Shown here one piece after another: positions 1 to 8,279 of a DNA stretch of 64,000 bases (positions are counted from its first letter, which is position 1; each line of letters begins with the position of its first letter). The DNA comes from Rhodospirillum sp047263945. GTDB taxonomy: Bacteria; Pseudomonadota; Alphaproteobacteria; Rhodospirillales; Rhodospirillaceae. The DNA lies in the NCBI RefSeq assembly GCF_047263945.1, contig NZ_JBLAVB010000001.1:62001-126000 (forward strand). Reading direction: 5' to 3'. The translations under genes were made by a program, and so were the position numbers. The notes beneath the pieces were generated by a model. That model was given only the letters and a program-made list of their open reading frames with translations, was not told the DNA's origin and did not search any database.

Positions 1-204
1 TATTCCTCGGGTGCGGGGGGGCTGGAGTGGCTCAAAGAGACCTCCGAAGACCTGCGTGTGACTCCCTTGGACGCGTCGACCCGGACCCCTCTGGCGGAGT
101 GGTCCGGGCAGACCTATCGCGATGCCGCAGACCTGATTCGTGCCAAAGCGGAGGGGCGGTCGCCCCGTCCGTCAGCCAAACTCGTCCCAGGTGTGAAAGA
201 CTGA
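1..204 (+). CDS. 3' end of an unrecognised protein
   Basis: An open frame runs from the first base to a TGA at 202-204 and encodes 67 residues starting YSSGAGGLEWLKE and ending KLVPGVKD. Codon use fits the neighbours: third positions are GC-rich and no other frame reads as well. The start lies outside the window. I do not recognise the family. The fragment is hydrophilic with a helical look (DAADLIRAKAEG) and has no membrane segment. It converges on phaC, with the palindrome at 315-364 between the two stop codons. Confidence 0.55.
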   Translation, partial: YSSGAGGLEWLKETSEDLRVTPLDASTRTPLAEWSGQTYRDAADLIRAKAEGRSPRPSAKLVPGVKD

Positions 205-314
205 AACACCGAAGCCGTCGGCCTCCACTCCACTTAAACGCATGGGATCAAAGGGTCCGCGACCCTTTGCCGGTCTGGGCAGAGCCCAGAGTGTTCCCTG
301 AGATCAAACAAGTT

Positions 315-364
315 GAGCATCGAGTGGACCGGAAAACCGGTGCCCACTTTTCCGCTTGATGCTC
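315..364. repeat. Dispersed palindromic element, copy A
   Basis: The outer arms GAGCATCGAG and CTTGATGCTC are inverted. The inside contains GGAAAACCGG. The reverse complement matches the element at 28583-28636 at about nine bases in ten, so the two are copies of one family in opposite orientation. It ends exactly at the phaC stop codon and may act as a transcription terminator or mRNA stabiliser. Confidence 0.75.
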
Positions 365-2145
365 TAGACCCGCACTTTCACATAGGATCCCGGTGCGTCT
401 TCGATCGGTTTGAGCTTGCCGTCGCCGGGCTGACGGGCAGGAACCTCGGGACCGGAGTGTTTGGTGTTCCATTCGGTCCAATTGGGCCACCAGGATCCCT
501 CATGCGCCTTGGCGGCGTTGAACCAAGCTTCCGGATCTTTGTATTTCCGGCTGTTGGTCCAATAGCCATATTTCACCTTTGTCGGTGGGTTGATCACCCC
601 GGCGATATGGCCGCTGCCCGACAGGACGAAGCGCACCGGACCGGAGAACAGGTTGGTGGCGCGGAAGGTGCTTCGCCAGGGGGCGATGTGGTCCTCCTTG
701 GTTGATAGCATGTAGACGGGCGTTTCGACCGCCCGCAGGTCAATGGGGGTGTCCAGTAGGGTAATGCCGCCGGGCTGGGCCAGCTTATTCTTCTCGTACA
801 TTTCCCTCAGGTAGAAGCTATGCATCATGGCGGGCATGCGGGTGCTGTCGGAATTCCAATACAGCAGGTCGAAGGGCATGGGGTCCTTGCCCAACAGGTA
901 GTTGTTGATGAAGAAGGACCAGATCAGATCGTTGTCCCGCAGCATGTTAAAGGCTGTGGACATGTAGGATCCGTCCAGATAGCCGTGCTTGGCCATGTAG
1001 TCGTCCAGCTTGTCCAGCAGGTGGGGCTCGATGAAGACGCCCAGTTCGCCGGGCTCTTCGAAATCGGTCATGGTGGTGAAGAAAGTGGCGGCCTTCACCC
1101 GGTTGTCCCCCCGGGCGGCCATCAATGCCAGCGTACTGGCTGTCAGAGTGCCGCCGATGCAATAGGCGGCCATGGTGACCTCTTTCTCTCCCGTTGCCTG
1201 TTCGATGGCGTCAAGCGCGGCCAGGGGCCCTTCGGCCACGTAATCTTCGAATTTTTTGTGGGCCAGGGTTCCATCCGGATTGATCCAGGAGATGACGAAA
1301 ACCGTGAAGCCCTGGTCTACCATGTACTTGAGCAGGGAGTTCTTTTCAGTCAGATCCATAATGTAGAACTTGTTGATCCAGGGGGGCACGACCAGTAGTG
1401 GGCGCTTGCGGACGGTTTCCGTGGTCGGGCTGTATTGGATCAACTGCATCAATTCATTCTGGAACACCACCTTGCCCGGTGTCACGGCGATGTTGCGGCC
1501 CACTTCGAAGGCGTTTTCGTCGGTCATGGCGACCCGGAGACGACCCTTGCCGCGCTCCATGTCGCGCAGCATGTTTTCGATACCCTTGAGCAGGTTCTGG
1601 CCGCCGCTTTCGAGGGTGGCGCGGCGGGCCACAGGGTTGGTCGCAACGAAATTGGTGGGGGCAAGGGCATCGACGGTCTGACGGGTGTAGAACTCGATCC
1701 GTTCACGCAATTCAGGATCGATGCCCTCGACCTTGTGCAGGGAATTGTTCATCAGTCGAGAGGTGATCAGGTAACTCTGTTTGATGTGGTCGTAGAGGGG
1801 ATCCTGGGTCCAGGCGTCGTCTTTGAACCGCTTGTCGCCGGGCTCCGGTTCGATGATTGGTTCGCCGTCCACGCCCCGCAGGCGGTTGGCGCTGACCTCG
1901 CACAGGGCGATGAAATCCCGCCACCAAGTGGCCTGGGCATCCAGGAAGGGTTCGGGATTTTCCAGGATCTTCTCCGCCAAATGACGGAAGCTGTCCTGAA
2001 CCGCGTCCGGGTCGGGGATTTCAACTTCCGGCTTGTTGACCTGGCTGGCCAGGGTGGCGGCCCAGAGCTTCTGGCTTTTCTCTGTCCAGTCCGCCCAGGC
2101 TTTCCAGGCTTCGGAAAAGGTGGTGTCCGGCCGTTTGGTGGTCAT
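364..2145 (-). CDS. phaC: Class I poly(R)-hydroxyalkanoate synthase PhaC
   Basis: Polymerises (R)-3-hydroxyacyl-CoA into PHA at the granule surface. The 593-residue length is typical of class I synthases. An N-terminal PhaC_N region is followed by an alpha/beta-hydrolase core with the lipase-like box AAYCIGGTL (nucleophile Cys near residue 329), the catalytic Asp in KEDHIAPW and the catalytic His in GSGHIAGV. The start MTTKRPDTTF is preferred over an upstream ATG at 2187 because GAGAGG lies about 8 bases before it. A phasin gene occurs at 61294, but no phaA, phaB or phaR is in the window. Family assignment is secure; substrate chain length is inferred from class. Confidence 0.95.
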   Translation of the reverse strand: MTTKRPDTTFSEAWKAWADWTEKSQKLWAATLASQVNKPEVEIPDPDAVQDSFRHLAEKILENPEPFLDAQATWWRDFIALCEVSANRLRGVDGEPIIEPEPGDKRFKDDAWTQDPLYDHIKQSYLITSRLMNNSLHKVEGIDPELRERIEFYTRQTVDALAPTNFVATNPVARRATLESGGQNLLKGIENMLRDMERGKGRLRVAMTDENAFEVGRNIAVTPGKVVFQNELMQLIQYSPTTETVRKRPLLVVPPWINKFYIMDLTEKNSLLKYMVDQGFTVFVISWINPDGTLAHKKFEDYVAEGPLAALDAIEQATGEKEVTMAAYCIGGTLTASTLALMAARGDNRVKAATFFTTMTDFEEPGELGVFIEPHLLDKLDDYMAKHGYLDGSYMSTAFNMLRDNDLIWSFFINNYLLGKDPMPFDLLYWNSDSTRMPAMMHSFYLREMYEKNKLAQPGGITLLDTPIDLRAVETPVYMLSTKEDHIAPWRSTFRATNLFSGPVRFVLSGSGHIAGVINPPTKVKYGYWTNSRKYKDPEAWFNAAKAHEGSWWPNWTEWNTKHSGPEVPARQPGDGKLKPIEDAPGSYVKVRV

Positions 2146-2229
2146 GGGATATCCTCTCGGCGTTTCAGTCGGGCTGTGCTTCGGCACTGGGTCGGAGTGG
2201 CTCAGTCATATCCCGAAACAGGCAGATAC

Positions 2230-3210
2230 TCAGGCGGTGGGATGGATCCGGTTTGGTGGGATCCGACCCTCGAAATGGGCATCCAGGTTGTCCAGGGCTT
2301 TGAAGCCCATGGCTTCACGCGTTTCCACGGTCGCACTCCCCAGGTGGGGCAGCAGGAAGGTGTTGGGCAGGGCGGCGTAGCCGGGGTGGACCTTGGGTTC
2401 GTCGTCATAGACGTCCAGCCCGGCCGCGCCCACCTGGCCATGGCGCAGGGCGGCGATCAGGGCCTCGTCGTCGACCACGGCGCCCCGGGCGGTGTTGATC
2501 ACGATGGCGCCCCGGGGCAGCAGGGCCAGCCGTGCGCCGTTCAGGAACTTCCGGGTCTGGGGCGTCGCCGGGACATGCAGGCTGAGGGCGTCGGATTGGA
2601 ACAGCAGATCCTCCACCCGGACCTGGTACTGGGCGTCTCCAGCCTCCTCCTTGGGGAGGGGCTTGCGGTTGTGGTAGAGGATGTTCATCCCCAGGGCCCG
2701 GGCGCGGTGGGCCAGGGCCTGGCCGATGCGGCCCATGCCCAGAATCCCCAGGCGCTTGCCCCGCAGGTCGGTGCCCAGAAGCTGGGTGGGCGTCCAGCCG
2801 GTCCAGGTGCCCGCGCGCATCATCCGTTCGCCCTCCGATGCCCGGCGGGCCGCGCCCAGCAGCAGAAGCAGGGCGATGTCCGCGGTCGCCTCGGTCAGAA
2901 CGCCGGGCGTATTGGTCACCAGGATGCCCCGGGCCTCGGCGGCTTCCAGGTCGATATGCTCGTAGCCGACGGAGAAGGTGGCGATTATTGCGATCCGGTC
3001 GGGCAAGGCGGCGATGACATCGGCGTCCATCCGATCGGACGGGGTGACCAGCAGGGCTTGTGCTCCGAGGTCCCGGGCCTTGGCTGGCAGGTCGGAAACC
3101 GAAAGGGGCTCGGCCTCCGGGCTGGCGTGGTAGTCGTATGTTCGGCTTGCCCGCGCTTCGACTGCGGTCGGAAGTGCGCGTGTAGCGATAAGGACTGGTT
3201 TCACAGTCAC
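2230..3210 (-). CDS. D-2-hydroxyacid dehydrogenase (glyoxylate/hydroxypyruvate reductase type)
   Basis: NAD(P)-dependent reductase of 2-oxo acids, 326 residues, cytosolic. The Rossmann motif LGILGMGRIGQALAHRAR lies in the second half. The catalytic Arg is in NTARGAVVDD, the Glu in YDDEPKVHPG and the His in LPHLGSATVE, so the catalytic triad is intact. The start codon is GTG (MTVKPVLIATR), preceded by AGGGAAGG. It is divergent from the tartronate semialdehyde reductase-like gene 95 bases away and upstream of phaC on the same strand (84 bases). The family covers GhrB/GyaR-like enzymes; the exact substrate cannot be fixed from sequence. Confidence 0.88.
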   Translation of the reverse strand: MTVKPVLIATRALPTAVEARASRTYDYHASPEAEPLSVSDLPAKARDLGAQALLVTPSDRMDADVIAALPDRIAIIATFSVGYEHIDLEAAEARGILVTNTPGVLTEATADIALLLLLGAARRASEGERMMRAGTWTGWTPTQLLGTDLRGKRLGILGMGRIGQALAHRARALGMNILYHNRKPLPKEEAGDAQYQVRVEDLLFQSDALSLHVPATPQTRKFLNGARLALLPRGAIVINTARGAVVDDEALIAALRHGQVGAAGLDVYDDEPKVHPGYAALPNTFLLPHLGSATVETREAMGFKALDNLDAHFEGRIPPNRIHPTA

Positions 3211-3305
3211 GATGCCTTCCCTATATGTTCCCTGTTCGATTTTGGTTCAGAATACACACGGCGTTAGACGGCCGTCACCATAACATAACCTTTGGAGGAG
3301 TTCCT

Positions 3306-4199
3306 ATGACAGTCACCCCCGGAAGCCATGCAATTGGGTTCGTCGGCCTGGGTATCATGGGCAAAAGCATGGCCCGTCATTTGATGGCCGCGGGGTTCAC
3401 GGTCAACGCCTATACCCGCACCAAGGCCAAGATCGAGGATCTGCTTTCAGAAGGCGCCCAGTGGAAGGAGAGCCCGGCTGCGGTGGCTGCGGAGTCTGAT
3501 GTGGTGATCACCATGGTCGGCTATCCCCATGACGTTGAGGAAGTCTATTTTGGCAAGGATGGCGATGGGGGCATCCTGTCGACGGCGAAGCCCGGAACGG
3601 TTCTGGTGGATATGACGACCTCATCCCCCAGCTTGGCCCAACGCATCGCGGAAGCCGCCGAAGCCAAGGGCCTGAAGGCCCTGGATGCGCCGGTCTCAGG
3701 CGGTGACGTGGGGGCGAAGAACGGGACTCTGGCGATCATGGTCGGTGGCGACCAAGGGGCCTTCGATCACGTCTTGCCGCTGTTCGAGGCCATGGGGAAA
3801 TCCATCGCCCTTCTCGGTCCTGCGGGAGCGGGCCAGCATACCAAAATGGTCAATCAGACGGTCATCGCTGGAACCATCATGGGCGTCGCCGAAGCCCTAG
3901 TTTATGCCAAGAAGGCGGGGCTGGACAGCAAGAAGGTGCTGGAGGTGATTGGTGGTGGTGCGGCGGGGGGCTTCCAGCTCAATGTCCTGGGCGCGCGCAT
4001 GGTCGATGGGGACTTCGACCCGGGCTTCTTTGTGCACCACTTCATTAAGGATCTGGGCATTGCCGAGTCCGAAGCCGAAAGTCTGGGGTTGGATGCCCGT
4101 GCCTTGAAGCTGGCTAAGTCCCAGTTCGAACGGCTGGCCCAGGAACCCAACGGTAAGGAGTTGGGGACACAGGGGATTTTCACACTTTACGACAAATGA
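3306..4199 (+). CDS. 2-hydroxy-3-oxopropionate reductase-like beta-hydroxyacid dehydrogenase
   Basis: 297 residues, the usual length of GarR/GlxR (tartronate semialdehyde to D-glycerate). The N-terminal NAD motif is GFVGLGIMGKSMARHL, the substrate-binding signature is DAPVSGGDVGAKNGTLAIM, and the conserved GPAGAGQHTKMVNQ stretch carries the catalytic Lys near residue 180. The start at 3306 is chosen over upstream in-frame codons because TTTGGAGGAGTTCCT sits just before it. The divergent D-2-hydroxyacid dehydrogenase suggests a joint role in glyoxylate or glycerate metabolism (inference). The family also includes 3-hydroxyisobutyrate dehydrogenases, so the substrate is less certain than the fold. 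Confidence 0.85.
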   Translation: MTVTPGSHAIGFVGLGIMGKSMARHLMAAGFTVNAYTRTKAKIEDLLSEGAQWKESPAAVAAESDVVITMVGYPHDVEEVYFGKDGDGGILSTAKPGTVLVDMTTSSPSLAQRIAEAAEAKGLKALDAPVSGGDVGAKNGTLAIMVGGDQGAFDHVLPLFEAMGKSIALLGPAGAGQHTKMVNQTVIAGTIMGVAEALVYAKKAGLDSKKVLEVIGGGAAGGFQLNVLGARMVDGDFDPGFFVHHFIKDLGIAESEAESLGLDARALKLAKSQFERLAQEPNGKELGTQGIFTLYDK

Positions 4200-4313
4200 C
4201 TTATGGCACCTTTTGCCCGGCAAAGGCATCCTGGCCCCACCCGGCCGCTTTGCCGGGCGCAGATGTGACCATGAGGCTGAGATTTAAGGTCCTGACAACA
4301 AAGGATTAAGGAC

Positions 4314-5015
4314 ATGGACTTCACGGGGGAATACCTTGTGCCCGCACCCATTAACCGGGTTTGGGAAGGGATCAATGATCCCGAAATTCTAAAGCAGTGC
4401 ATCGACGGGTGCGAGGAACTGAATAAAACATCCGACACCGAGTTCACTGGCAAGGTGAAGGTCAAGGTGGGACCCGTCTCGGCCAAGTTCTCCGGTACGG
4501 TGAATATGGAAGAGATGACCCCACCCACAGCCTGCACCCTTGCGGTCAAGGGACAGGGGGGCATGGCCGGGTTTGCCAAGGGCTCCGCCAAGGTCACCCT
4601 GACCGAGGAAGGGGCCGGAACCAAATTGGTTTACGAAGCCAAGGCCGAGGTCGGTGGGAAGCTCGCCAGTGTTGGCGCCCGGTTGGTGCGAGGTGTGGCC
4701 GACAAGACGGCTGCGGACTTCTTTGCCAAGTTCTCCAATCTTGTGGGGAGCAGCCCCCCTGACTCCTCGGCCGAGGCCCCAACCGCAGCCGCTTCGCCAG
4801 AGCCAGAGGTCGCGCCGACCCCCGCGCCACCGCCGACGGAGCCCGTGGCCGCCGTGGTGGAGGAGCCCTTCACCCCGGTTCCCGTCTCCGTCGTCGGGCC
4901 GTCGCAGACCCGCGATGAATTGCCCATTACGGGATCAAATGTCATTGTTCTCGGAATTTGGGGAACGATTGTGGGGCTGGTCGCGTTGGGAGTCCTGTAC
5001 AGCATCTTTATGTGA
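4314..5015 (+). CDS. CoxG-like SRPBCC protein with C-terminal membrane anchor
   Basis: 233 residues. Residues 1-145 form a CoxG-type SRPBCC domain: it opens MDFTGEYLVPAPINRVWEG, continues with DPEILKQCIDGCEEL, and ends near DKTAADFFAKFS. A Pro/Ala/Glu-rich linker follows (about 150-205), then one hydrophobic segment (VIVLGIWGTIVGLVALGVLY, about 211-231). CoxG proteins recruit CO dehydrogenase-type enzymes to the membrane or assist their maturation, but no molybdenum hydroxylase genes are visible nearby. The next gene encodes another small membrane protein 18 bases downstream. The domain call is firm; the function here is open. Confidence 0.82.
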   Translation: MDFTGEYLVPAPINRVWEGINDPEILKQCIDGCEELNKTSDTEFTGKVKVKVGPVSAKFSGTVNMEEMTPPTACTLAVKGQGGMAGFAKGSAKVTLTEEGAGTKLVYEAKAEVGGKLASVGARLVRGVADKTAADFFAKFSNLVGSSPPDSSAEAPTAAASPEPEVAPTPAPPPTEPVAAVVEEPFTPVPVSVVGPSQTRDELPITGSNVIVLGIWGTIVGLVALGVLYSIFM

Positions 5016-5033
5016 TGCGAACAGGAGGTTACA

Positions 5034-5192
5034 ATGAGCTACGTCAAAAAGAGTGATGCGGGAGCGGATGATTTTCGCCAGGCAGGGGTTCCCCTCCGGT
5101 TTATGTTCTGGTTGGTGCTGCCTATGGCCATCTTTATTCTTGGGGCCATGCTCTACATGACGTGGAGAATGGGAGATTTCGTGCATGGATGA
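5034..5192 (+). CDS. Small single-pass membrane protein (52 aa)
   Basis: The frame starts MSYVKKSDAGADDFRQAG, contains one transmembrane helix (FMFWLVLPMAIFILGAMLYM) and ends FVHG. AGGAGG stands 6 bases before the ATG, and the stop codon overlaps the start of the DUF1244 gene by 8 bases, so the two are probably translationally coupled. It is below the usual ORF length cut-off. I do not recognise a family. Position suggests it belongs to an operon with the CoxG-like gene and the DUF1244 gene. Confidence 0.8.
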   Translation: MSYVKKSDAGADDFRQAGVPLRFMFWLVLPMAIFILGAMLYMTWRMGDFVHG

Positions 5193-5496
5193 TCAAACAC
5201 GTCTGGAGGTCGAGGCGGCAGCGTTTCGCGGATTGGTGGCTCATCTGCGGCGCCGGACCGATGTCCAGAATATTGATTTGATGAATCTCTCCGGATTCTG
5301 TCGCAATTGTCTGTCCAAATGGCTGATGGCCGCAGCTAAGGAACGCGGTGTCGACATGGATTATGACCAAGCGCGGGAGGAGGTTTACGGCATGCCCTAT
5401 TCGGAATGGAAGGCCAACTACCAAGCCCCGGCGTCTGGCGAACAACTGGCGGCGTTCAAGGCAGGTGTGGACCTGCACGCGTTCAAGGACCATTGA
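5185..5496 (+). CDS. DUF1244 family protein
   Basis: 103 residues containing the characteristic run FCRNCLSKWLMAAAKERG, with Cys residues spaced CxxC, and YGMPYSEWKANYQ. These match the DUF1244 family of proteobacteria, small cytosolic proteins of unknown function. The start overlaps the stop of the preceding small membrane protein. Family recognition is good; no function can be assigned. Confidence 0.85.
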   Translation: MDDQTRLEVEAAAFRGLVAHLRRRTDVQNIDLMNLSGFCRNCLSKWLMAAAKERGVDMDYDQAREEVYGMPYSEWKANYQAPASGEQLAAFKAGVDLHAFKDH

Positions 5497-5528
5497 CCCG
5501 GATCGGGGGCCGCTCAGTCCTGTAGATT

Positions 5529-5581
5529 GGGGACCACCTTCTGCAATCTGATTTGGAATCGGATTGCAGAAGGTGGTCCCC
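5529..5581. terminator. Perfect 20-bp hairpin after the DUF1244 gene
   Basis: The arms at 5529-5548 and 5562-5581 (GGGGACCACC...GGTGGTCCCC) pair without a mismatch around a 13-base loop, and ATTTTTG follows. It sits 33 bases after the stop codon. It probably ends the CoxG-DUF1244 transcript, though the T-run is short, so it could instead be one of the dispersed palindromes. Confidence 0.6.
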
Positions 5582-6250
5582 ATCTTATTTTTGGGCGATT
5601 ACCCAAACCTCTATTTTTTTAGTTCGAAGTCTGGGGCCTTTCGGCCAGCAACTGCCCGGGGTCTGTTGGGGGGCGGCCTCACTGGCCTTGTGGTCGGTAT
5701 TTCCCGGGAAAGGCATGAAGGCATCCTGCATTTGCTGGTCTTCGGTGCAACGGCGGTCATTGCGGGTGCCAAACGCAACGGGAAAGCCCTTTCCCCTCTC
5801 ATCGTCAAAGCCGGAAGGAAACGCAGCCCACACACGGGGCTATGCGGTGGAAGATGTCGCACTGTGGCGGACTTCCGAACGCGCTATCTGGCGGGAACGA
5901 ATCGTGGAACCCTGCACGGAGGGGATATGGAGCTGTCACCCGGGCTTTGCCCGAAGAGTGATTGGATTCTGACTTTGGTGTGGATGCGGGCCTTTCCAAT
6001 TGGGAGATGAAGAGAAAGGGGATGGGGCCCCAGGTTTCTTCGTTTTTGGCAGGCTGTGTGGAGACCTGCCCGTTTGATCAAATACTTCCAATTGTTTTCC
6101 AAGTTCTCAAGCGTTGTATTTATGGCGTATTCCACGCATGCTTTGGTTTCCAAAGGTGCGTATCTGGGGTGTCGTGGTGGTCTTGTAAGGCGGGGCGAAG
6201 GGAGGCCCGGGGATCGTCGATGACCCGGCGATACTGGGTGGAGTGGTGGG
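5582..6250. promoter_or_regulatory. Long non-coding leader before the cytochrome cluster
   Basis: No open frame here has convincing codon use. TTGTTT at 6092-6097 and TGTATT at 6115-6120 are 17 bases apart and could form a promoter. A perfect palindrome, TTTGATCAAA, lies at 6073-6082, just upstream, where an activator could bind. It resembles half of an FNR-type site but does not fit TTGAT-N4-ATCAA. The rest shows nothing I can name. Confidence 0.35.
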
Positions 6251-8275
6251 ATGGTGATGATGGCTTGGGCTTCCCGGGCGATCGGCCTTTTGGTCGCGCT
6301 GGGAGTTGGTTTAACGGTTTTGGAAGGCGAGGCACAGGCTGCTGAGGGGCGGACTCTGTCTCTCCTTCAACTGGCCAATCTACTGGAAGACGATGCCGGT
6401 GATCTGTTGGGCGGGGGCGATTTGCTTCCTGCTGATCCCGTACCCGAACCGGCTGCGGCAGCTCCCTCTGCGGCGGAAGGGGATCCCCTCGGGGGCTCGC
6501 TACTGGACGACGGGGAGCTGTTGACCGAGGATCCCTCCTCGTTGCCCAGCACCGAAACCCTGTTCGCCGAGGAGGGGACCCCCGAAGACGAAGCGCCTCT
6601 TCTTTCCAAGGCAGCCCAGGACCATGCCCGTTTGTTCGAGGAAAGTGATTACCCTTCGGCCATCACTTGCGCCTCCTGCCATCCCCGGCAGTATGACGAA
6701 TGGTCCGTGTCCCAGCATGCTTATGCCCAACTCAGCCCGGTCATGCTGACCATGCAGAACGCCATCAACGGCCTGACCTCCACCACCACCGGAGATTTCT
6801 GTCTGCGCTGTCACGCTCCGGTCGGATCCGAGCTGAACGAACCCCTGACGGCCTCCAACCTGGACCGCCATCCGGCGTCGCGTGAGGGGATCACCTGCGC
6901 GTCCTGCCACCGGATGAGCAAGATCTTTGGTCGGATCAATGGGCGCATCGTTCTGGAGAGCGGCGATATTTTCCGTCCCGTCTATGGTCCCACGGGCAAT
7001 GCCGGTTTGCAGAAGGTCCTGGATAATCCGGAAACCTTCCGGGTCACCACCAGCCGCGACGAGCCGGGTCGGGACATCCATGTCAAGGTCGAGAAATTCT
7101 TCGCCCTGACCCAGCCCGAATTCTGCGGAACCTGTCACGATGTCAGTGTTCCCAATGGTCTGCGTATCGAGGAAGCCTTCAGCCTGTTCAAAGCCTCTCC
7201 TGCGGCGCGGGCGGGAACAACCTGCCAGGACTGCCATATGGGCAAGACCCAGGGACGGGCAGAGGGCTATGACATCGGTCCCGCCGCCACCGTGGGAGGA
7301 GTGGATACCGAACCCCGGCGTCTGACCAATCACTTCTTTGCCGGGCCGGATTATTCGCTTATTCATCCGGGGTTGTTCCCCAGCAATGTGGACGCGGCCA
7401 AGCTGAAGACCATGGGGGAATGGCTGGAGTTCGATTACGAAGCCGGATGGGGCACCGACGCCTTCGAGGACAACTTGCCCGAGGGGTACACATTCCCGGA
7501 CTCCTGGGTTTCCATCGACGACCGATATGACGCTCAGGCCATTATTCAGGATCAACTCGCCAAGCTGGAATGGGCCAAGACCAAGCGGATGGAGGTCCTG
7601 CGCAATGGCTTCGACCTGTCCGATATCCGTGTGACCCGGGCTGATGCCGGGGGGGTGGACTTCGAAGTGGACGTCAAGAACATCAGCGACGGCCATGTGA
7701 ACCCCGTGGGCTTCGATGCTGAGCGGCTGTTCTTCCTTCAAGTGACTGTAACGGATGGGGATGGGGCGGTGGTTTTCCGCTCCGGCGACCGGGATCCGAA
7801 CGGGGATATCCGCGATCGCCATTCCCTTTATGTGGAGGAAGGCGAGGTTCCCTTGGATGATCAGGTGTTCAGTCTGCAATCCAAGTTCATGGCCCGTCTG
7901 AGGAACGGAGCGGAGCGGGAACAGGTGCTTCCCGCGCCCGTGGCCCTGACCGTCGCCCCTTTCATTCGACCCGAAGCCCGTCCTTCGGGGCTTTACGGGG
8001 CGTTCAAGGCCATCCGCAAGCACCGCAAGGGGATCTCCCCCTTGGACCATAGGACGGCGGCCTATTCGGTGAAGGGCGAGGCCCTGACCGGCAAGGGGCC
8101 CTACCGCGTGGATGTGGCTCTGATCAGTCAGGCCCTGCCCGTCAATCTGATCGGCACCATCCAGCACACTGGGTTCGATTATCGCATGACCCCAAAGGAC
8201 GTTGCCGAGGCCCTGATCAAAGGGGCTGTCACCCTGCGTGAAACCAGCGCTGAGATTACCTTGGCGGGAGAGTGA
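6251..8275 (+). CDS. Secreted pentaheme c-type cytochrome
   Basis: 674 residues with a signal peptide (GLLVALGVGLTVLEGEAQA). Five CXXCH sites are visible: CASCH near 140, CLRCH near 184, CASCH near 216, CGTCH near 292 and CQDCH near 325. The spacing resembles cytochrome c554-type multiheme proteins. Residues 40-110 form an acidic Gly/Leu-rich low-complexity linker (LLGGGDLLPAD, LGGSLLDDGELL) ahead of the heme domain. Residues 340-674 carry no heme and probably form a beta-rich domain. First gene of the redox cluster; the beta-barrel gene starts 5 bases after its stop. Three nearby ATGs (6251, 6257, 6260) make the start slightly uncertain. A periplasmic or outer-membrane electron carrier is the likely role. 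Confidence 0.85.
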   Translation: MVMMAWASRAIGLLVALGVGLTVLEGEAQAAEGRTLSLLQLANLLEDDAGDLLGGGDLLPADPVPEPAAAAPSAAEGDPLGGSLLDDGELLTEDPSSLPSTETLFAEEGTPEDEAPLLSKAAQDHARLFEESDYPSAITCASCHPRQYDEWSVSQHAYAQLSPVMLTMQNAINGLTSTTTGDFCLRCHAPVGSELNEPLTASNLDRHPASREGITCASCHRMSKIFGRINGRIVLESGDIFRPVYGPTGNAGLQKVLDNPETFRVTTSRDEPGRDIHVKVEKFFALTQPEFCGTCHDVSVPNGLRIEEAFSLFKASPAARAGTTCQDCHMGKTQGRAEGYDIGPAATVGGVDTEPRRLTNHFFAGPDYSLIHPGLFPSNVDAAKLKTMGEWLEFDYEAGWGTDAFEDNLPEGYTFPDSWVSIDDRYDAQAIIQDQLAKLEWAKTKRMEVLRNGFDLSDIRVTRADAGGVDFEVDVKNISDGHVNPVGFDAERLFFLQVTVTDGDGAVVFRSGDRDPNGDIRDRHSLYVEEGEVPLDDQVFSLQSKFMARLRNGAEREQVLPAPVALTVAPFIRPEARPSGLYGAFKAIRKHRKGISPLDHRTAAYSVKGEALTGKGPYRVDVALISQALPVNLIGTIQHTGFDYRMTPKDVAEALIKGAVTLRETSAEITLAGE

Positions 8276-8279
8276 GGTC

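Noticed and set aside
1435..3267. 610-codon plus-strand open frame across phaC and the D-hydroxyacid dehydrogenase
   Set aside because: It is antisense to two clear enzyme genes with intact catalytic motifs, and its translation is a Gly/Gln/Val-rich shadow typical of high-GC DNA.
5564..6010. 148-codon plus-strand frame before the cytochrome cluster
   Set aside because: It starts inside the hairpin at 5529-5581, has irregular codon use and overlaps equally long frames in other phases; no family seen.
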